From Gemmatimonadota bacterium (GTDB lineage: Bacteria; Gemmatimonadota; Gemmatimonadetes; Gemmatimonadales; Gemmatimonadaceae), in NCBI GenBank assembly GCA_026387915.1, contig JAPLKS010000017.1, positions 1 through 64,000 of the forward strand: a stretch of DNA of 64,000 nt, written 5' to 3'. A program made the translations under genes and the position numbers. The notes beneath the pieces are model-generated. The model was not told the origin of the DNA, ran no database searches, and saw nothing but the letters and a program-made list of their open reading frames with translations. Of the stretch, positions 29,306 to 36,964 are shown in pieces; position 1 is the stretch's first letter, and each line of letters opens with the position of its first letter.

Positions 29306-30402
29306 ACGGTGACGGCGGTTGAAGAGCGAGCCGGCGCGCCACGACGGGCGCGCTGACGAATCACAAAGGCGAGGACTTCAGCAACGGCGGCGTACAAGTC
29401 GGCGGGAATCATCATGCCGACCTGCGCCGACCCGAGCAGCGCCCAGGCCAACGGTTTGTTTTCAATGACCGGCACGTTGTTCTCGTACGCGATCTTCTTG
29501 ATGCGTTCGGCGATCTTGCGCTGACCCATGGCGAGCACAATCGGCGCCGGTGCCTTGAGAGCGTCATAAAGCAGCGCCACGGCGACGTGCGTCGGGTTGA
29601 CGATGATCACATCGGCCTTCGGCACGTCTTGGAACATCTGGCGACGCATCCGCGCGCGCGCCGCCGCCCGCATGCGACCCTTCATCTGCTGATCGCCTTC
29701 GGACTGTTTGGATTCCTGGCGAACCTCTTCCTTACTCATCTTGAGGTTCTTTTCGTACTGCCACCACTGAAACAGATAATCCGCCGCGGCGAGCACGAGA
29801 TACGCGAGGCCGGCGCTGACGAGCATCTTCACGGAGTAGTGACGCGTCGTCTCGAGCAAGCTGGCCGGATCTCTCGACGAGAGTTCGGTGAACTCCGGCC
29901 ACGCCGCCGACAGTGCGCGCCATACGGCCCAACCGATAATCGCAACCTTGAGAAGCGCCTTGATCAACTCCGCCACCTGACGCCAGCCCAACATCTGACC
30001 CGCGTTGGTCATCGGGTTGAGGCGTTCCCAGTTCGGACCGAGCGGCTTGATGGTCAAGGTGCCGCGTGCCTGAACGGTGGCAACGGTGAGTGCCGTCACG
30101 GCCACACCCGCTGCGAGAAAGGCAATGATGTACAGCGTTTCACGGCCCGTCTGCTGCAGCAATGACACGGCCGCACCTTCGCCGCCCTTCATCGCGCCCA
30201 CCTGACGGAGTCCGCTCGCAAAGAGTTCGATCATTCGTGCGGAAATCGCCGGCGCCACGGTGTTGATCGTAAAGGCCGCACTCAGCATAAGCGCCGCGGT
30301 GCCGAGTTCCGGCGATCGCGGGATGCGGCCTTCTTCCTTGGCGTCTTGTCGCTTTCGCGGTGTTGCTTGTTCGGTTTTTTCCTGTTCAGAATCGTTTGCC
30401 AT
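29302..30402 (-). CDS. flhB: Flagellar export switch protein FlhB
   Basis: Encodes 366 residues. The charged N-terminus EQEKTEQATPRKRQDAKEEGRIPRS is characteristic. Four transmembrane helices and the cytoplasmic domain follow, with the autocleavage site NPTH in VIIVNPTHVAVALLYD and the tail VIENKPLAWALLGSAQVGMMIPADLYAAVAEVLAFV. It switches export from rod/hook to filament substrates together with FliK. It overlaps flhA by 4 bases. Confidence 0.96.
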   Translation of the reverse strand: MANDSEQEKTEQATPRKRQDAKEEGRIPRSPELGTAALMLSAAFTINTVAPAISARMIELFASGLRQVGAMKGGEGAAVSLLQQTGRETLYIIAFLAAGVAVTALTVATVQARGTLTIKPLGPNWERLNPMTNAGQMLGWRQVAELIKALLKVAIIGWAVWRALSAAWPEFTELSSRDPASLLETTRHYSVKMLVSAGLAYLVLAAADYLFQWWQYEKNLKMSKEEVRQESKQSEGDQQMKGRMRAAARARMRRQMFQDVPKADVIIVNPTHVAVALLYDALKAPAPIVLAMGQRKIAERIKKIAYENNVPVIENKPLAWALLGSAQVGMMIPADLYAAVAEVLAFVIRQRARRGAPARSSTAVTV

Positions 30403-30411
30403 AATCGCGCC

Positions 30412-31212
30412 TCAGCGGATAGCCACGGCCATAAAGCCGCGGGCAACGACGCTGAGCATGCCGTCGTAGACACCGGACCATCCGCCGAAGAATCGGGCGA
30501 TGGCCGGCAAGGAGGCGATCAGTGTCAGCAAGCCGACGGCGATCTGAATCGGGAACGAAACTGAGAGAATGTTGAGCTGCGGAGCCGCGCGTCCAAGGAC
30601 GGCCAGCGCCACGTTGGTGATGAGCACGGCGGCAATCACTGGTGCCGCAAAGCGCACCCCAAAGGCAAAGAGCGCTCCGCCCAGCTGCAGCATGGCCATC
30701 ATTCCGCCCGGGAGTGATACGGGCTGACCCAGCGGCAGCGCATGGAACGAGTCGGCGAGCGCCGACAGCATTTGGAGGTGCAGGTTGAACGAGAGCAGCA
30801 ACGTGACGGCGAACAGCCGCATGAAGGTGCCGAGGACCGGCAGATTTTCGTTGCTGAGCGGATCGAGAATCGCCGAGCCGCTCAAGCCGATCTGCACGGC
30901 GACCACGTCGCCGGCCGTCTCGGCGGCGGCAATGAGAAGAGCCGCCCCCAGTCCGATCGAGAAACCGATGACGGTTTCCGTAATGAGCGTTGCGCCGGTG
31001 ATGTGGGGTACCGTCGACATCGCCGACAAGGCCATGGGCTGCAACAGCAGGGTGAGAATGACCACGAGCATCGCGCGATACATGCGCGGCACCACGGTCT
31101 CCGACAGCGCCGGCGCGACCAACATCAATCCGCCCATGCGCGCACCGGCGAGCACGAGTGCCTCTCCGGAGCCGCGGGAGAACAGATCGAAGGGCGCGAC
31201 CGCAATGTTCAT
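30412..31212 (-). CDS. fliR: Flagellar export gate protein FliR
   Basis: Encodes 266 residues with about six hydrophobic segments (EALVLAGARMGGLMLVAPALSE, MYRAMLVVILTLLLQP, ETVIGFSIGLGAALLIAAAETAGDVVAVQIGLS, AAPVIAAVLITNVALAVLGRAAPQLNILSVSFPIQIAVG). This is the standard FliR/SpaR layout. The ATG at 31212 overlaps the fliQ stop by 4 bases (ATGA). Confidence 0.95.
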   Translation of the reverse strand: MNIAVAPFDLFSRGSGEALVLAGARMGGLMLVAPALSETVVPRMYRAMLVVILTLLLQPMALSAMSTVPHITGATLITETVIGFSIGLGAALLIAAAETAGDVVAVQIGLSGSAILDPLSNENLPVLGTFMRLFAVTLLLSFNLHLQMLSALADSFHALPLGQPVSLPGGMMAMLQLGGALFAFGVRFAAPVIAAVLITNVALAVLGRAAPQLNILSVSFPIQIAVGLLTLIASLPAIARFFGGWSGVYDGMLSVVARGFMAVAIR

Positions 31213-31478
31213 GACGCGAGATTCGGAATGCTGCGGAGCAGTTCGGCGGTATAGCGCACCGCCGTCTGAATCATCCACGGCAGGCCAATCAAAAAGACCA
31301 TGGCCACGGCGGTGAGTTTTGGCACGAAGGCGAGCGTCTGCTCTTGGATCTGCGTGACGGCTTGCAGAATGCTGATGATCAATCCCACGATGAGGGCGAC
31401 GAGAAGCATCGGCCCTGCGAGTGAGGCGGCCAACAGCAACGCGTTGCGTGCGAGGTCGACGACGATGGTATCAGACAT
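31209..31478 (-). CDS. fliQ: Flagellar export gate protein FliQ
   Basis: Encodes 89 residues with two transmembrane helices (NALLLAASLAGPMLLVALIVGLIISILQAVTQIQEQTLAFVPK and VAMVFLIGLPWMIQTAVRY), exactly the FliQ pattern. ATG 31478 overlaps the upstream fliOP stop by one base (TAATG), so translation is coupled. It assembles with FliP and FliR into the export gate. Confidence 0.95.
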   Translation of the reverse strand: MSDTIVVDLARNALLLAASLAGPMLLVALIVGLIISILQAVTQIQEQTLAFVPKLTAVAMVFLIGLPWMIQTAVRYTAELLRSIPNLAS

Positions 31479-32743
31479 TAGCGGAAGCTCTGGACGAGGC
31501 CCTGAATGAGCAGTGACCACCCGTCGACGAGCACAAAGAGGAGCAGCTTGAAGGGCAGGGAGACCATCACGGGCGGCAACATCATCATGCCCATGGACAT
31601 GAGCACGGAAGCCACCACGACGTCGATGACGAGAAAGGGGAGAAAGAGCGCGAAGCCAATCTGAAACGAGATGCGCAGTTCACTGGTGGCAAAGGCGGAG
31701 ACGAGCACGACGAGCGGCACATCTTCCGGGCGGGAGACGGCCGGCTGGCGGCTGATGCTCATGAAGGTCACGAGATCGCGCTCGCGCACCTGGCGCAGCA
31801 TGAAGGTGCGAAACGGCTTGACGCCTTCGGCGAGCATCGTGGACTGTTCCATCTTGCCGTCGAGCCAAGGCTCGAGTGCGGTGCGATTCACTTCGGTGAG
31901 CGTCGGCGTCATCACGAAGCCCGTGAGGATCAATGCCATCGCGGCAATCAACTGCCCCGGCGGGGCACTCTGCGTGCCCATCGCCTGACGCAGAAAGTGT
32001 AGGACAATGAAGATGCGGGTGAAGCCCGTCATCATCAGGATGGCCGTGGGCAGTAGCGTGAGCAGTCCCATCATGACGACCACGCCGACGGTGCCGGAGA
32101 GTCGCAGGCCACCCGCCTGTTCGCCGACGCGTAGGTCGATGCGCGGCGCGAGCTTGGCGATCATCGTGTCCGCGCGTGCGACAGTCGGGCCAGCGGTCGC
32201 GGCCTTGGCGGGCGCGGCTTTCGTTGGCGCCGTTTTGGTCGTGGCGGCAGGGTTCTGTGTCGGCGCCTTGGTTGCGGCGGATGGCTGAGCCGGCGCGGCC
32301 TTGGTCGGTGCAGCGTTTTGTACAGGGGCGGCTTTCGTCGGCGCGGCGTTCTGTGCCTGCAGCGAACCGATGGCCAACATCAGCGCGAACACCAGTCCGG
32401 TGGACTGGCGCAGCGCTTGGCGCAACGTGCCGCCGAATCCGCCAGCAACATCCGTGGTGGTCGGAACAGCAATCGCATCAGCGCCGGCCGGCGTGTCGAC
32501 TTCGACCAGCGTGCGGACGCCGCCCTCACCAATGGACACCGCAATGAGTTGCTCGCCGATGCGAACAATCGCGATGCCCTGACGCGGTCCGAGCGGCAAG
32601 CGCTGGACTACCTCGAGCGGCATACGGCTGGTGCCGCTCGCCGTGGTCGGCGCATAGCGCTTGAGCAAACGGAGCGTGAGCACGAGCAGCCCGAGCACAA
32701 GCCCGAGCATGCCCATCACGCCAATGAACGACCCAATGGTCAC
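31478..32743 (-). CDS. fliP: FliO-FliP fusion, flagellar export gate assembly and core protein
   Basis: Encodes 421 residues in one frame with two flagellar modules. Residues 1-100 look like FliO: one transmembrane helix (about 6-27) and a small beta domain, MPLEVVQRLPLGPRQGIAIVRIGEQLIAVSIGEGGVRTL. From about 218 the sequence is canonical FliP (GFTRIFIVLHFLRQAMGTQSAPPGQLIAAMALILTGFVMTP, MSMGMMMLPPVMVSLPFKLLLFVLVDGW). Between them lie a FliP-like signal peptide (about 116-130, LVFALMLAIGSLQA) and a 70-residue Ala/Pro/Thr/Lys linker with NAAPTKAAP repeats. Signal peptidase could release FliP from FliO. No stop or frameshift separates the parts. Confidence 0.9.
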   Translation of the reverse strand: MTIGSFIGVMGMLGLVLGLLVLTLRLLKRYAPTTASGTSRMPLEVVQRLPLGPRQGIAIVRIGEQLIAVSIGEGGVRTLVEVDTPAGADAIAVPTTTDVAGGFGGTLRQALRQSTGLVFALMLAIGSLQAQNAAPTKAAPVQNAAPTKAAPAQPSAATKAPTQNPAATTKTAPTKAAPAKAATAGPTVARADTMIAKLAPRIDLRVGEQAGGLRLSGTVGVVVMMGLLTLLPTAILMMTGFTRIFIVLHFLRQAMGTQSAPPGQLIAAMALILTGFVMTPTLTEVNRTALEPWLDGKMEQSTMLAEGVKPFRTFMLRQVRERDLVTFMSISRQPAVSRPEDVPLVVLVSAFATSELRISFQIGFALFLPFLVIDVVVASVLMSMGMMMLPPVMVSLPFKLLLFVLVDGWSLLIQGLVQSFR

Positions 32744-33060
32744 GCGGCGGCCTCGATCGGGCTGAAGCCCTGCACCACGGAGGTGAGGCGAATGCCAAAG
32801 TGTTCGTCGATGACGACCACTTCGCCTTCGGCAAAGCGACGGTCGCCGACATAGATGTCCACCGGCTCGCCGGCCAGACGCTCGAGCTGAATGACGGACC
32901 CGCGTCCGAGGCGCAGGATTTCTTGCACGGTCATCTTGGTGCGGCCGAGCTCGATCGACACGGGCAGGTTGAGGTCGAGCAGCATAGAGAGCGGAACTTC
33001 ACCCTGGCCGTTGAGGGTCGTGGTGAGTTCGGTGTAGTTGGGCTGTTGGCTGTCAGTCAT
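32740..33060 (-). CDS. fliN: Flagellar motor switch protein FliN
   Basis: Encodes 106 residues from ATG 33060. The SPOA domain is clear: LLDLNLPVSIELGRTKMTVQEILRLGRGSVIQLERLAGEPVDIYVGDRRFAEGEVVVIDEHFGIRLTSVV. It forms the lower C-ring with FliM. The upstream in-frame extension to 33156 overlaps fliM and is rejected. It overlaps the following fliOP start by 4 bases. Confidence 0.95.
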   Translation of the reverse strand: MTDSQQPNYTELTTTLNGQGEVPLSMLLDLNLPVSIELGRTKMTVQEILRLGRGSVIQLERLAGEPVDIYVGDRRFAEGEVVVIDEHFGIRLTSVVQGFSPIEAAA

Positions 33061-33079
33061 GGCAGTGGTCAGAGAGAGG

Positions 33080-34069
33080 TCAGCGGGTGCCCGGTGCTTC
33101 TGGGGCGTCGAGGAGTCGAACTGCAAGCTTTTTGCCAATACGGCCGGCGGCGGCACTGTAGCGCTTGTGGCCGCCGATATGCAGCTCGAGCGGCGTATCC
33201 GTGGGAATGCCGGTGGGGATCACACTGCCCATCGGGAGGTTGAGCAGCTGGCGCATCGTGACGTTGAACATTGGCATCCGCGCGGTGATATCCACGTTGG
33301 TGGCGCGCAGCGAATCTTCGGCGAGTTCGCGCGTCCGACGGCGTTCCTCATCAGAGCCCGTCATTTCCTTGACGCGCTTGGAGTCGCTGGACGAGAAGAA
33401 CTTGTCGAGCACGGAGAGCGGTAGGCACACCACGAGCAGCGAGGTGAGCGAGCCCGAGCTCACCTGGATGTTGGCGACGAGCACCGGATCTTCGCGGGCC
33501 ACGCCCTGCACCATCTCGGGGAACGACTCAAACGTCGTGATCGCGAGGTCGAGCCCCACGAAATCTTGCCAGATCTCCGCGAGCAGGCCGGAAATGCGTT
33601 CGACGACCATACGCACGGCGAGCCGCTCGATGGGCGTCATCGCGCGCTGCATCAGCGCCGGGTTGTCACTGCCGCCAAAGAAGCGGTCGACGAGGAAGTA
33701 GGCGAACTCGTGTCCGACGTCGATCACGCCCTTTTGACCGGGCACGTTCACGATGTCAAAACCGTACGACGCGCACGGCGTCGGCAGCGAGAATGTGAAC
33801 TCGCCGAAGGTGAATTGCTCCACGCTTTGCAGCTTGAGTTCCACCTGACGGCGCACGCGGCCGATCAGCCATGCTTCAAGCGATTTCGTGAGACGCTCGT
33901 ACATCGCTTCGAGCGTCCGGAGACGCTCTTTGGAGACGTGGCGCGGACGGCGGAAATCGTACAGCTGCACATCTTCGCTCGTCGTGTAGCCAGGGTCGGC
34001 TGCTGCGAGCGGATCTGCGCTGCTGCCCAAGAGGGCATCGATCTCAGTCTGGGAAAGTTTTTCGGCCAT
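33080..34069 (-). CDS. fliM: Flagellar motor switch protein FliM
   Basis: Encodes 329 residues. The N-terminal CheY-P binding peptide KLSQTEIDALL is intact. The CheC-like middle domain (GHEFAYFLVDRFFGGSDN, MTPIERLAVRMVVERISGLLAEIW) and the C-terminal SPOA domain (TARMPMFNVTMRQLLNLPMGSVIPTGI) follow. The conserved CheY-binding peptide fits the cheY and cheZ genes at 55.6-56.6 kb. AGAGGG precedes ATG 34069. Confidence 0.95.
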   Translation of the reverse strand: MAEKLSQTEIDALLGSSADPLAAADPGYTTSEDVQLYDFRRPRHVSKERLRTLEAMYERLTKSLEAWLIGRVRRQVELKLQSVEQFTFGEFTFSLPTPCASYGFDIVNVPGQKGVIDVGHEFAYFLVDRFFGGSDNPALMQRAMTPIERLAVRMVVERISGLLAEIWQDFVGLDLAITTFESFPEMVQGVAREDPVLVANIQVSSGSLTSLLVVCLPLSVLDKFFSSSDSKRVKEMTGSDEERRRTRELAEDSLRATNVDITARMPMFNVTMRQLLNLPMGSVIPTGIPTDTPLELHIGGHKRYSAAAGRIGKKLAVRLLDAPEAPGTR

Positions 34070-34081
34070 GTCGAGATCCCT

Positions 34082-34606
34082 CTACTGAAGCACGAACTGC
34101 GGAAAGAACACGCCGCGGATCACGTTGGGTCCGAGCAGCGAATCGAGAGCCGTCTTGATTTCTTTTTTGAAGCCATCGCGTTGCGAGACGTCGGAGAGGT
34201 CTTCGGTGGTCTTGGTGCCGAAGATGCGCAGAATGGCGTCGCGTGCTTCGATCTCGCGCTTCTTGAGTTCAGCGTGCGCCAGCGCATCGCTGACTTGCAG
34301 GCCGATCGAGATGAGCAGAAAGCGCTGGCCACCAGACGCGGCCGGATTCATCACGAGGTTGTCGAGCAGTAGCACCGGGGATTCCTTGCCAGCCTCACCC
34401 TTCGCTTCCGCCTTCTTTTCCTTGCCAGCTTCCGCGCTGTCGCCGGCCGGTCGCGGAGCGAGCCGATGGGCGATGGTCGGGCCTGCCACGAATGCGCCCA
34501 TCCCGACGCCGAAAACCAACCCGGCGACGATGATGATCGGTCCAAGCTTCCCCTTCTTTGGGGCTTCGGTTGCTTCGGCGACTACTTCTGTCTGCTCGTC
34601 AGCCAT
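34082..34606 (-). CDS. fliL: Flagellar basal body-associated protein FliL
   Basis: Encodes 174 residues: a short cytoplasmic N-terminus, one transmembrane helix (GPIIIVAGLVFGVGMGAFVAG), a charged Lys/Glu/Ala linker, then the periplasmic FliL domain (LDNLVMNPAASGGQRFLLISIGLQVSD, ELKKREIEARDAILRIFGTKTTEDLSD, RGVFFPQFVLQ). It supports the stator ring. ATG 34606 starts MADEQTEV; the extension to 34672 contains the sigma54 promoter and is rejected. First gene of the 11-gene operon ending with fliA. Confidence 0.9.
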   Translation of the reverse strand: MADEQTEVVAEATEAPKKGKLGPIIIVAGLVFGVGMGAFVAGPTIAHRLAPRPAGDSAEAGKEKKAEAKGEAGKESPVLLLDNLVMNPAASGGQRFLLISIGLQVSDALAHAELKKREIEARDAILRIFGTKTTEDLSDVSQRDGFKKEIKTALDSLLGPNVIRGVFFPQFVLQ

Positions 34607-34655
34607 AATCTCGGTCTGGCAAAAGTCTGAGAGAACTGCTTTCGAGCTCTCTATA

Positions 34656-34671
34656 GGCAGACCCCGTGCCA
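34656..34671 (-). promoter_or_regulatory. Sigma54 promoter of the fliL operon
   Basis: On the minus strand TGGCAC-GGGGT-CTGCC keeps the invariant GG and GC dinucleotides at correct spacing, with one change in the -12 TTGC. It lies 50 bases upstream of the fliL start, and the regulator palindrome lies about 110 bases further upstream. Confidence 0.8.
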
Positions 34672-34779
34672 CCGAGACTGGACTTGAGGTTTATTAAGTC
34701 AAACCCTTTATTCGCAACGAGTTACAGTATATCTACGGATGGTGTATTGCCGTAAATAATGCCGCTGGAGCGTCAAATA

Positions 34780-34794
34780 CGGCAATAATTGCCG
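34780..34794 (-). promoter_or_regulatory. Candidate enhancer site for the NtrC-type flagellar regulator (fliL)
   Basis: CGGCAATAATTGCCG is a perfect 15-bp palindrome 109 bases upstream of the fliL sigma54 -24 element. The same CGGCAA-N3-TTGCCG pattern occurs near flgB (46331-46345) and in front of the regulator gene (47997-48011). A second, wider inverted repeat (ATTGCCGTA at 34746 and TACGGCAAT at 34778) surrounds it. Enhancer-binding activators typically bind such dyads 100-150 bp upstream. Confidence 0.65.
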
Positions 34795-34834
34795 AGTCTT
34801 TGGCGGCTCAATGTGCCCGCCCCTTTATATAGAA

Positions 34835-34864
34835 GGGGAGCCGACCCCGTAGGACCGGCTCCCC
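34835..34864 (-). terminator. Terminator after flgE
   Basis: GGGGAGCCG pairs with CGGCTCCCC around a 12-base loop, 61 bases past the flgE stop. On the minus strand it is followed by TTCTATAT. It ends the flgB-flgE operon before the fliL regulatory region. Confidence 0.75.
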
Positions 34865-34925
34865 CTCCTGTCTGGCTCTGCTCCGCTCAGATCACATCAG
34901 TGTGTGAGTCCGCCGACCATCCGGC

Positions 34926-36257
34926 CTATCGCTTGAGGTTCACGAGCTCTTGCAGCAGTTCGTCGCTCGTCGTGATGACCTTGCTGTTGGCCTGGAAGCC
35001 ACGCTGAGCGATGATCATTGAGGTGAACTCCTGTGCCAGATCGACGTTCGACATTTCGAGCGCGCCGCTGGTGAGCGTGGACTGGCTGCCTTCGAGGGCA
35101 AAGCCGAGCACCGCGCCGCCGGAGTTGGACGACTCCGAGTACATGTTATCGCCCACGCGCAGCAAGCCGGCGGGGTTGTTGAAGTCGGCAAGCGCAATCT
35201 GCGCGAGCGCGACGTTGACGCCGTTCGTGAACGCGCCGGTCACTTTCCCGGTGCGATCGATCGTGAAGTTCTGGAGCGTGCCCGAGGTGTAGCCGTCTTG
35301 GTCGCGCAGCACGGCGGTGGTGCTGCCCGAGAACTGCGTGAGACCGTTCACGCCGACACCCGGATCCATGGCGATGCTCACCGCGGCAGCGCCGGGCGGA
35401 GTAAACGTGATGGTCTGGAGTGTCGGTGACGACATGGTGCCGTCCGTTTGGAACGTAAAGACACCGCCGCCCGCGACCGTGGTGGGGTCCACACCCTGCG
35501 CCGCCAGGTCAGCCTTATCAACTTCCCACGTCCACTCACTGTCGTCGGACTTGTACAGATACGCCTTGACGTCGTACTTGGTGCCGAGGGAATCGAAGGT
35601 CGTGATCGACGCTTCCGTCCACGACTTGGCATTCGCGGCCACAGCACGCGTATCCGTTCCGAATCCACCGACGAGAGGGTTGCCGGCGCCGGCTCCGTCT
35701 GGATCGGTCAGATCAAAGATCGGCGCGGATGCATCGAGGTTGCCGGCGAGCTTGACGCTCGAGGTCGACTTGGCCGCCGTCTTCTGGCCGAACGGAAGCT
35801 GAATGTCCGTAATGCCTTCTTGAAACACGCCGTTGATGGCCACCTTGCCCTGCACCACAAATCCGTTCGACGGCGACACAAGCTTACCGTTGGCGTCCAC
35901 CTGGAAGTTACCGGCGCGCGTGTAGTAGCTCTGCGTTCCCTTTCGCGCGACGAAGAACGAATCGCCCTGAATCGCGACGTCGGTGTTGAGGCCGGTCGTT
36001 TCGAGGTTGCCCTGCGAGAACACCGTGTCCACGGAACCGATCTGCATGCCGAGTCCGACCTGCACCGGGTTGATACCGCCCTGATCGCCAGGCGGACGGC
36101 TGCCGCCCTGCAATAGCTGGGCAAAGCCTTCCTTGAACGTGACACGACCGGACTTGAACGCCACTGTATTGACGTTCGAGATGTTGTTGCCGATCACGTC
36201 CATTCGGATCTGGTGATTCCGAAGGCCAGACACGCCGGCGAAAAGAGAACGAAGCAT
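34926..36257 (-). CDS. flgE: Flagellar hook protein FlgE
   Basis: Encodes 443 residues. N-terminus MLRSLFAGVSGLRNHQIRMDVIGNNISNVNTVAFKSGRVTF, then FAQLLQG, GLNTDVAIQGDSFFVAR, and C-terminus LEMSNVDLAQEFTSMIIAQRGFQANSKVITTSDELLQELVNLKR are classic. The central domain (about 150-350) is the surface-exposed variable part. It polymerises into the hook under the control of FlgD and FliK, encoded just upstream. AGGAGT precedes the ATG. Confidence 0.96.
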   Translation of the reverse strand: MLRSLFAGVSGLRNHQIRMDVIGNNISNVNTVAFKSGRVTFKEGFAQLLQGGSRPPGDQGGINPVQVGLGMQIGSVDTVFSQGNLETTGLNTDVAIQGDSFFVARKGTQSYYTRAGNFQVDANGKLVSPSNGFVVQGKVAINGVFQEGITDIQLPFGQKTAAKSTSSVKLAGNLDASAPIFDLTDPDGAGAGNPLVGGFGTDTRAVAANAKSWTEASITTFDSLGTKYDVKAYLYKSDDSEWTWEVDKADLAAQGVDPTTVAGGGVFTFQTDGTMSSPTLQTITFTPPGAAAVSIAMDPGVGVNGLTQFSGSTTAVLRDQDGYTSGTLQNFTIDRTGKVTGAFTNGVNVALAQIALADFNNPAGLLRVGDNMYSESSNSGGAVLGFALEGSQSTLTSGALEMSNVDLAQEFTSMIIAQRGFQANSKVITTSDELLQELVNLKR

Positions 36258-36274
36258 TAAAGAACTCCTGAGGT

Positions 36275-36964
36275 TTAGTTAGCGCCGAACACTTGCACGA
36301 CCGTCCCGGACGAGAAGGTTCGAGTACCGCTGGTTATTACTGCACCGTTCGTGCCAAACTGAATTCCATCGACGCGCGTTGTGATAAGAGGCGTGGGATT
36401 TGTGACCTTTCCCGTGCCGTCCTTGAAGTCGAACGCAACCTTATACGTGCCGGGGATGAGCCCGTCGGAGAGCGTGGTCAACGAGTAGCTGTGCTTGCCG
36501 CTGGTCACACTTCCCATGTCCTGTGACCGTAACGTGTTGCCGTTCGCATCCGTGATGCGGACGGTGAGTTTGCCACCACCGTTCGGAATGTTGACCGCCG
36601 CCGCCGACGTGGGAGACGTGCCGCCCACGGCGATCTGCGGATCAGCCACTTCCACGTTCTTACCAATCAGGCCCAGCGTCGCCGAGTTGTTGATGGCATT
36701 GACCAGCGATGCATTGCTGTTGGACTGCGCCGTCAGCGTGCTGTTGATACTCTGGAGCTGCTCCACCGAGGAGAACTGCGCGAGCTGCGACGCCATCTGC
36801 GACCCGTCCTGCGGAGCGAGTGGGTCTTGGTGCGTCATCTGGGCAATGAGCAGTTTGATGAACTGATCCTTTCCCATGGCGCCGCCAGCGCCGGCCGTCA
36901 GCGGATCAACCGTGCTGCCGGAGGTGGTGCTGGTGTAGCCCGTACTGCCGATTGGTGCTGTCAC
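36275..36964 (-). CDS. flgD: Flagellar hook assembly scaffold FlgD
   Basis: Encodes 229 residues. MGKDQFIKLLIAQMTHQDPLAPQDGSQMASQLAQFSSVEQLQSIN is the N-terminal capping signature; the C-terminal FlgD Ig/Tudor-like part includes LTVRITDANGNTLRSQDMGSVTSGKHSYS and GTYKVAFDFKDGTGK. It is the temporary cap for hook growth. It overlaps fliK upstream by 4 bases and lies 17 bases before flgE. Confidence 0.94.
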   Translation of the reverse strand: MTAPIGSTGYTSTTSGSTVDPLTAGAGGAMGKDQFIKLLIAQMTHQDPLAPQDGSQMASQLAQFSSVEQLQSINSTLTAQSNSNASLVNAINNSATLGLIGKNVEVADPQIAVGGTSPTSAAAVNIPNGGGKLTVRITDANGNTLRSQDMGSVTSGKHSYSLTTLSDGLIPGTYKVAFDFKDGTGKVTNPTPLITTRVDGIQFGTNGAVITSGTRTFSSGTVVQVFGAN

